Source: Gordonia phthalatica (GTDB lineage: Bacteria > Actinomycetota > Actinomycetes > Mycobacteriales > Mycobacteriaceae). From it: a DNA stretch of 64,000 nucleotides. Of this stretch, positions 59,501-64,000 are shown piece by piece. Numbering within the stretch: the stretch's first letter is position 1; every line of letters starts with the position of its first letter. The stretch is from contig NZ_CP011853.1 of the NCBI RefSeq assembly GCF_001305675.1, positions 3,844,001 through 3,908,000 of the forward strand, written 5' to 3'. Position numbers and translations under genes: made by a program. Below the pieces are notes generated by a model. The model ran no database searches, was not told the DNA's origin, and worked only from the letters and a program-made list of their open reading frames with translations.

Positions 59501-61076
59501 GGATCCCGGCGATCGACCGCCCGGATCGACGCGGCGCGACGGCGACCACCGAATCGCGTCGGACGCCGGCGTCGCGCAGGTCGGCGGCCACGTTCAGCGC
59601 CCACCGCTGCAACTCCGTGTACGTCCAGGTGCCGTCGTCGGCGACGAGCGCGACCGCGTCGGGAGTGGCCGCGACCTGCTCGACGAAGAGCCCGATCGCC
59701 GTCGTTCCGGCCGGCAGCGCGGACCCCGAGGAGTCCCGTGCCGCCCAGTCCTTCTCGTGCGGCAGCAGGACGTCGAGTCGGTCGGCCGGGCCGTCGGCGG
59801 CGTCGGGCAGTCGGGACAGGACCGCGATCACGCGGTCGACGATCTGCGCGGCGTCGACGGTGCCGAGCGCGTCGGGGACCGACTCGGTCATGACGACGAG
59901 CTCGCCCGCCGCCTCGTAGGCGACGACGGTGAGCGGGTAATGCGCCAGCGACTCCATGGCGAGGGGCAGGAAGCGGGTGCCGTCGGCGGCGGTGACCGGT
60001 TCGGTCGCCGAACCGATGGGCGCGTTCTCGTACACGAAGAGGGTGTCGAACAGGGTGGGAGCGCCTGCGACGCGGGCGATCTCGGCGAGGCCGAGAAAGC
60101 CGCGGTCGCGCATCTGCGCCGACGACCGCTGCATGGCGACGAGGCCGTCGAGCACGGTGGCCTCGACACGCAGGTCCGCGCGGACGGGGACGGTGTTGAT
60201 GAACAGGCCGACCGTCTCCGCCGCGCCGGGCAGGCTCTGCGGGCGGCCGGAGATGGTGGTGCCGAAGACCACGTCGTCGGTGTCGGCGAGGCGCCCCAGG
60301 ACCACCGACCACGCGTACTGCGTGACGGTGGCGGGAGTCAGGCCGTGACGACGCGCCCAGCCGAGGATGCGCTCGGTCTCAGTTGCTGCGATCGTCCGCC
60401 GGTGCCGGACCGGTTCCGAGGCAGGCGTTCCCGGAGCGCCGAGGAGCAGCGGGGCGACGCCGTCCAGGTACCGCTTCCAGGCGGCGAGAGCGCCGTCGGA
60501 GTCCTGCTGTGCGAGCCACGCGATGTAGTTGCGATAGGGCTTCGCGGGCGGGAGGCCGTCGACGGACCCGTCGGCGCTGTACGCGGCGAGGAGCTCGCGG
60601 AAGAACAGTGCGACGGCCCAGCCGTCCATGAGGACGTGGTGTGCGGTCAGCAGCATCCGGTGTCGGCCGTCGGGCAGTTCGGCGAGGACGACGCGGAGCG
60701 CGGGACCGCGTCGGAGGTCGAACCGGTGCGCCCGTTCGGCGCGCAGGAGGGCGTCGAACTCGTCGGGGGTGGTCGCGATCTGCCGCCACGGCACGCGCGC
60801 GTGCGCCGGAACGATCTGAACGGGGTGCGGAACGCCCTGGTCCCACAGGCTCACGCGCAGGTTCGGGTGGCGGACGAGCATCGCATCGACACTGCGGCGC
60901 AGGACGTCCGGGCGCAGCGGGCCGCTGATCTCGACGACGAACTGCATGCTGTAGACGTCGAGCCCACCGTCGGCCATCTCCGACAGCGAGAACAGTCCCG
61001 ACTGGAGCGGTGAGAGGGCGAGGACGTCCTCGATGACGGGCTTCTGCGTTTCCGTGGAGTCGGTCTGCGCGGTCAC
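56592..61076 (-). CDS. Nonribosomal peptide synthetase, C-A-T-E module
   Basis: 1494 residues. Condensation domain at ~20-450 with HHVLMDGWAVALFF; adenylation domain at ~470-970 with LIFTSGSTGEPKG, NCYGPTETTVEA, YRTGDLVRR and NRNGKLD; carrier domain with DDFFDLGMDSIVAMAL; then an epimerization domain at ~1070-1490 with HHLAVDAVSWQV, ALEGHGRED and EFNYLGRFD. The specificity residues I read by eye are D-A-Q-D-A-G-C-V-E-K; the first four match the Gln-type code DAQDLGVVDK, so a Gln-like or basic residue is possible. GTG 61076 overlaps the stop of the upstream NRPS. There is no thioesterase, so the peptide must pass to another protein. Confidence 0.93.
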   Translation of the reverse strand: MTAQTDSTETQKPVIEDVLALSPLQSGLFSLSEMADGGLDVYSMQFVVEISGPLRPDVLRRSVDAMLVRHPNLRVSLWDQGVPHPVQIVPAHARVPWRQIATTPDEFDALLRAERAHRFDLRRGPALRVVLAELPDGRHRMLLTAHHVLMDGWAVALFFRELLAAYSADGSVDGLPPAKPYRNYIAWLAQQDSDGALAAWKRYLDGVAPLLLGAPGTPASEPVRHRRTIAATETERILGWARRHGLTPATVTQYAWSVVLGRLADTDDVVFGTTISGRPQSLPGAAETVGLFINTVPVRADLRVEATVLDGLVAMQRSSAQMRDRGFLGLAEIARVAGAPTLFDTLFVYENAPIGSATEPVTAADGTRFLPLAMESLAHYPLTVVAYEAAGELVVMTESVPDALGTVDAAQIVDRVIAVLSRLPDAADGPADRLDVLLPHEKDWAARDSSGSALPAGTTAIGLFVEQVAATPDAVALVADDGTWTYTELQRWALNVAADLRDAGVRRDSVVAVAPRRSGRSIAGILGAMLAGAAYVPIDVAMPAARIDNLLEQSGVSAVLTDPEFARIFDGRTVIDDWTVRDRVPADAPVPAPDDAAYLIFTSGSTGEPKGVIGTQGALASYARDHRDRVLSVGRESLGRPMRVAHAWTFSFDASWQPLAALLDGHELHLFSEEETHDAARLVDALGRRDIDMIDTTPSMFGQLSAAGLVSGEPGRPTLTVLALGGEAIGPALWKQLGALRRTAVFNCYGPTETTVEAMVARVSASPVPTIAGPTDRMSARVLDSRLRSVADGVIGELYLTGDQVTRGYQNRPGQTAGTFVADPVRTGQRMYRTGDLVRRNAAGDILFVGRGDHQVKIRGYRIEVGEVEAGLRAVPGVREAAVIVVDRPIGAALVGFVAGSGLDAATVRAGLSYRLPAHMIPTRVLVLPVLPVNRNGKLDAAVLGESARAALTGGGRGDEVFDDVQERVATAVAGVLGTRPGLDDDFFDLGMDSIVAMALVTALRTGGDEVAARDVMTFPNVRDLAAAVRRGAHLQRIVADREYGAVPALPVVEWMYEGGGWRRFTQTLLFRLPAGVADVEVVAVLQALVDGHDMLRATRESGVLVTREPGVVDVSSRFWALDEDRDLGGLVTAAARQANEAVDPDSGDMLAAVRIVSSDGDLLLLAIHHLAVDAVSWQVLFGDLVEAGAAVTHGSEPTLAPEYTDYRAWCRELLSRAGSDAVAAQREYWRSQVAAEDPVIGSRVPEIGRDTWADLRSAPVLTDVDVTARILARIDQRLGLREFLLTALAVTFASWRAERGQDASAGSLIALEGHGREDSTVGDDVDTGRTLGWFTTVFPVRLAAGRTVTLDVLENDRAAGRALLESVAEELDSIPNRGLDYGLLRYADKDPELVGGVDPQVEFNYLGRFDLGVADEEPGAWQPVLDLELNEHLPTDPEPDLPLRYALDVVAVVRATDDGPQLVTNWRYCSTVLSADDVARLSTLWERSVAALS

Positions 61077-64000
61077 TGCTGGGCCTCCCAGGCGGAGCCG
61101 AGCGCCGACAGCATGTCGGCGGACAGACCCGACGCGGCCATCGGCGCGGCGTCGACTGCCGGTTCCGCGGGCTTCGCGGCGGACTCCGTGCGGGCGGCGT
61201 CGACGGCTTCGGCGAGCTCGGCGATCGAGTAGTGGTCGAAGATCTGCTGGGGGTCCAGCGCGATGCCGGATGCGGCGGCGCGTGCGGACCATTGGATGGA
61301 GATGACGCTGTCGCCGCCGACGGCGAAGAAGTTGTCGTCACGCCCGATCCCGGTGACGGACAACAGTTCCTCGAGCATGGCGACCAGAGCGCGCTCGGTC
61401 GGGGTCTCGGTGCCGCCGCCCGCGGTGAAGACTTCCGCGACCGGTGCGGCGGCGGGCGCGGCCGCGTGGTTGTCGATGACGAGGGAACCGGGCGAGAGCG
61501 CGCGGAGGGTCTCGCCGAGTGACTCGGCGGCTCCGGGTCCGTCGACGATCCACGTGGCGACGGACGCGCAGTGCGTGAGGCCGGCGTGCGGGAGCCCGGC
61601 GAGTGTGGTCGGCCGCGCCTGGATGCGACGCGGTGATCCCGCCGCGACCAGTTCCGCGAGAACGGCCGGATCGTCGCCGTGCGTGGAGGCGTCGAGGGTG
61701 TCCGGCAGCGGGCGGATCGCGAACTCGGCGGGACGTCGTCGTGGATGTCGGGCGAGTTCCTCGAGGAGCGCGACGAAGCGGTCGGCGATGCCGCGCGCGG
61801 TGTCGTCGTCGTAGAGGTCGGCGCTCGCGACGAGACGGATGTGGAGGCTGCCGTCGTCGCCGGTGACGACGATGAGGTTGAGGTCCAGATACGAGGTGTC
61901 GACGGTCATCGGGAGCACCCGGACCGACGTACCCGGAGCGAGTTCGACCGGGGCCTCGTCAGCGGCGTCCCGGAAGTGGATCATGCTCTGGAAGAGCGGA
62001 TTACGGGATCGGGTGCGACGCGGATTGAGTGCCTCGACGAGTCGTTCGATCGGCACCTCCTGGTGCGCGAAGGCGTCCAGGACGGCATCGCGGGACCGGT
62101 GCAGGGTCTCGGCGAGCGTCGGTGTGCCGGACAGGTCGGTGCGCAGGACAACCATGTTGGCGAGGAGACCGACAACGCCCTCGGTGCCCGGAGCGACACG
62201 ACCGGCTGCCGGTGTCCCGACCGCGATGTCGTTCCCGCCGCCGAGGCTGCTGAGGGTGGCCGACCAGATGCCTGCCAGGGCCATGAAGTCGGTGACGCCG
62301 TTGGCCGCGAAGACGGTCTTGAGTTCGGCGTAGCGCTCGGCGGGGATCTCGACGTCGACCACGTGCCCGCGACGACCGAGTCCCTCCGGTCGGGGTCGGT
62401 CGGCGGCGACGAGGATCTCGTCGGGCAGTCCTGCGAGACGCTCGCGCCAGAACTCGATCTCGTCGCGACCGAAGCGGGCGGCCTCGCTGTCCGGGTCGGT
62501 GTCGAGGCCGAAGATCGCGTGTTGCCAGGCCGCGACGTCGGCGTACTCGACGCCGGTCTCGCGGTCGGGCAACGCGGGGCCGCCGGTGCGGGCTCGATAG
62601 GCGGTGGCGAGGTGATCGACGATCAGCGCGACGCTGCCGTGGTCCACCACCATGTGGTGGATGACCAGGGCGAGCACGGTGGCGTCCGCGCTGCGAATGA
62701 GGTGCGCGCGCACGAGCGACGGGTCGGTGAGCGGGAGGACGGCCGCGCTCGCGGCGGCGACGGCCGCGTCGATCCGGTCGTCGGTGTCGGTGATGGTGAG
62801 GTCGACGTCGACGTGATCGGCGATCACCTGCACGGGAAGTCCGTCGATCTCCTGGAACGACGTCCGCAGCGACGCGTGTCGGGCGACGACGTCGTTCACC
62901 GCACCGCGGAGCGCATCGAGGTCGACGGGACCGTCGACGCCGAGTTTCACGGTGATGTTGTCGTCGGCGCTCGCTCCGGTGAAGCGGTGGTTGAACCACA
63001 TCGCCAGTTGGGAGAACGACAGCGGCGGTCGTGCGGGGGCGGTTCCGGCTTCGAGGGGCGGTCGTGCCGCCGCGGCCGAGGCTGTGGGAGCACCGAGTGC
63101 GACGCCGCCGAAGTCGGTGGCGGCCCAGTCGTCGGCCCAGTCCGAGTCGCCGTCGGCGTCGAGGTCGATGCCGAGTTCGTCCTGCGCTTTCGCGGCGAGC
63201 ATGGCCGCGAGCCCGGCGACGGTCGGATGCTCGAACGGGGCGCGGACGTCGACGTCGAGTCCGAACTCGGCGGTCAGCGCGGTGACGAGGCGCGCGGCGA
63301 GGAGCGAGTGCCCGCCGAGGTCGAAGAACGAGTCGCCGGCGCCGATCTCGCGACCCGGGAAGAGTTCGGCGAAGACGTCGGCCACGCGGCGCTGTGTCGG
63401 GGTCGACGGCTCGACGAAGGCGACCGTCTCCGGTTCCGGGACGGGGAGGGCGTCGCGGTCGAGCTTGCCGTGGACGGTGTACGGGACGTGGTCGATCGGC
63501 ACCACGGCGTCCGGAACCATGTGTGCGGGAAGGTGTTCGGCGACGTGGTCGCGGACGGCGACGGCGTCGAGCGCGCTGTCGGTCTCGGCGATCGCATAGG
63601 CGAGGAGGCGGTCGTCGATGACGGTGACGAGGGCGCGCTGCACGTCGGGGTGAGCGGTGAGGGCGGCTTCGATCTCGCCGGGCTCGATGCGGAAGCCGCG
63701 GACCTTGATCTGATCGTCGGACCTGCCGACGAAGCGGAGTTCGCCGTCGGAGCCGCGGCGAGCGAGATCGCCGGTGCGGTACAGCCGCTCCCCCGCCGCG
63801 AACGGGTTCGCCACGAAGCGGGATGCGGTGAGGGCGCTGCGGCGCAGGTAGCCGCGCGCGAGTTGCCGACCGCCGAGGTAGAGCTCGCCGACCACCCCGT
63901 CAGGCACGGGCTGCAGCCCCGCGTCCAGGAGGTGAGCGGTGACGCCCGGGTTCGGTCGCCCGATCGGGACCACGGAGCCGCCGCGCGGGCCGTCGACCCG
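61073..64000 (-). CDS. Nonribosomal peptide synthetase, A(partial)-T-C-T, 5' end outside window
   Basis: 976 codons of the C-terminal part; the frame is open at base 64000. In order: second half of an adenylation domain (GELYLGGRQLARGY, YRTGDLARR, VHGKLDRDAL), carrier domain (DSFFDLGGHSLLAARLV, near 63300), condensation domain (LSFSQLAMWF, then IHHMVVDHGSVALIV near 62650), then ~110 residues with no adenylation motif, and a final carrier domain (DNFFAVGGDSVISIQW near 61310). The C-T pair is thus a module without an A domain. The second His-motif reads HHxxxDH rather than HHxxxDG. The stop overlaps the next NRPS start by four bases, so both are in one operon. Confidence 0.93.
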   Translation of the reverse strand, partial: RVDGPRGGSVVPIGRPNPGVTAHLLDAGLQPVPDGVVGELYLGGRQLARGYLRRSALTASRFVANPFAAGERLYRTGDLARRGSDGELRFVGRSDDQIKVRGFRIEPGEIEAALTAHPDVQRALVTVIDDRLLAYAIAETDSALDAVAVRDHVAEHLPAHMVPDAVVPIDHVPYTVHGKLDRDALPVPEPETVAFVEPSTPTQRRVADVFAELFPGREIGAGDSFFDLGGHSLLAARLVTALTAEFGLDVDVRAPFEHPTVAGLAAMLAAKAQDELGIDLDADGDSDWADDWAATDFGGVALGAPTASAAAARPPLEAGTAPARPPLSFSQLAMWFNHRFTGASADDNITVKLGVDGPVDLDALRGAVNDVVARHASLRTSFQEIDGLPVQVIADHVDVDLTITDTDDRIDAAVAAASAAVLPLTDPSLVRAHLIRSADATVLALVIHHMVVDHGSVALIVDHLATAYRARTGGPALPDRETGVEYADVAAWQHAIFGLDTDPDSEAARFGRDEIEFWRERLAGLPDEILVAADRPRPEGLGRRGHVVDVEIPAERYAELKTVFAANGVTDFMALAGIWSATLSSLGGGNDIAVGTPAAGRVAPGTEGVVGLLANMVVLRTDLSGTPTLAETLHRSRDAVLDAFAHQEVPIERLVEALNPRRTRSRNPLFQSMIHFRDAADEAPVELAPGTSVRVLPMTVDTSYLDLNLIVVTGDDGSLHIRLVASADLYDDDTARGIADRFVALLEELARHPRRRPAEFAIRPLPDTLDASTHGDDPAVLAELVAAGSPRRIQARPTTLAGLPHAGLTHCASVATWIVDGPGAAESLGETLRALSPGSLVIDNHAAAPAAAPVAEVFTAGGGTETPTERALVAMLEELLSVTGIGRDDNFFAVGGDSVISIQWSARAAASGIALDPQQIFDHYSIAELAEAVDAARTESAAKPAEPAVDAAPMAASGLSADMLSALGSAWEAQQ

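Noticed and set aside
56778..61013. 1411-codon plus-strand frame opposite the NRPS
   Set aside because: Rich in Asp/Gly/Arg/His without NRPS or other motifs; produced by third-position GC bias of the real gene.
1..64000. tRNA and rRNA genes
   Set aside because: I scanned for GGTTCGA-NYCC-type T-arms and rRNA-like blocks on both strands and found none that fold; the TTCGAATCGAACC near 56236 lies within the GIY-YIG gene.

Overview
The window reads as chromosomal DNA of a high-GC actinobacterium of the Mycobacteriales, most like Gordonia or a close relative. I base this on the EspR-like nucleoid regulator, an LGFP-repeat lipoprotein, paired DUF2236/MpaB oxidases, HspR-type HAIR boxes before clpB, an IdeR-like iron box, codon use dominated by G/C third positions, and GAGCGAAGCGAG-type intergenic repeats. 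No rRNA, tRNA or CRISPR was seen. The species is inference.

Layout. 1-8 kb: end of an FAD-linked dehydrogenase, an orphan VapC-like PIN protein, clpB with two HAIR boxes, a membrane protein, a diguanylate cyclase, a small secreted protein and an LGFP lipoprotein with a strong terminator. 8-14 kb: a YhgE/Pip membrane protein behind a large palindrome, a ccdA/dsbA pair with a divergent second dsbA-like gene, and ilvD. 14-20 kb: hipBA with candidate operators, then an EspR-like regulator, a Gly/Asn/Pro-rich exported protein, an ImmA/IrrE protease and a membrane partner, followed by a 191-bp inverted repeat. 20-24 kb: acyl-CoA dehydrogenase, DUF2236 protein and TetR behind a nested 35-bp palindrome.

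24.7-32.5 kb is an aromatic meta-cleavage island: AraC regulator, ring-cleavage-product hydrolase, a metallo-beta-lactamase-fold gene broken by one in-frame TGA, XylT-like ferredoxin, catechol 2,3-dioxygenase, flavin reductase, luciferase-type monooxygenase and a second hydrolase. Two homologous control regions carry the same tandem XylS-like half-sites. The cluster ends in a 3.3-kb pile of insertion sequences (IS3, IS256 and IS1182 remnants, with an intact IS256 element nested in a decayed IS1182 element) that also truncates a neighbouring gene.

37-50 kb holds nitrogen and carbon catabolism: amidase and GntR/FCD regulator; a leftward operon of class III aminotransferase, FAD/Fe-S dehydrogenase and semialdehyde dehydrogenase; a divergent 2-hydroxyacid dehydrogenase; LysR with a Glu/Leu/Phe/Val dehydrogenase. 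Two ATTGT-NN-ACAAT dyads suggest that one GntR protein controls both the amidase and the aminotransferase promoters. 49.8-52.8 kb has a second TetR + DUF2236 pair and an F420/flavin-type oxidoreductase.

53-64 kb looks like an iron-uptake and siderophore locus: an IdeR-like box, a ferric-siderophore-binding lipoprotein, a SagB-type oxidoreductase and, on the opposite strand, two NRPS genes. The upstream NRPS runs off the right edge and contains a condensation-carrier module with no adenylation domain; the downstream one is C-A-T-E and ends in an epimerization domain without a thioesterase.
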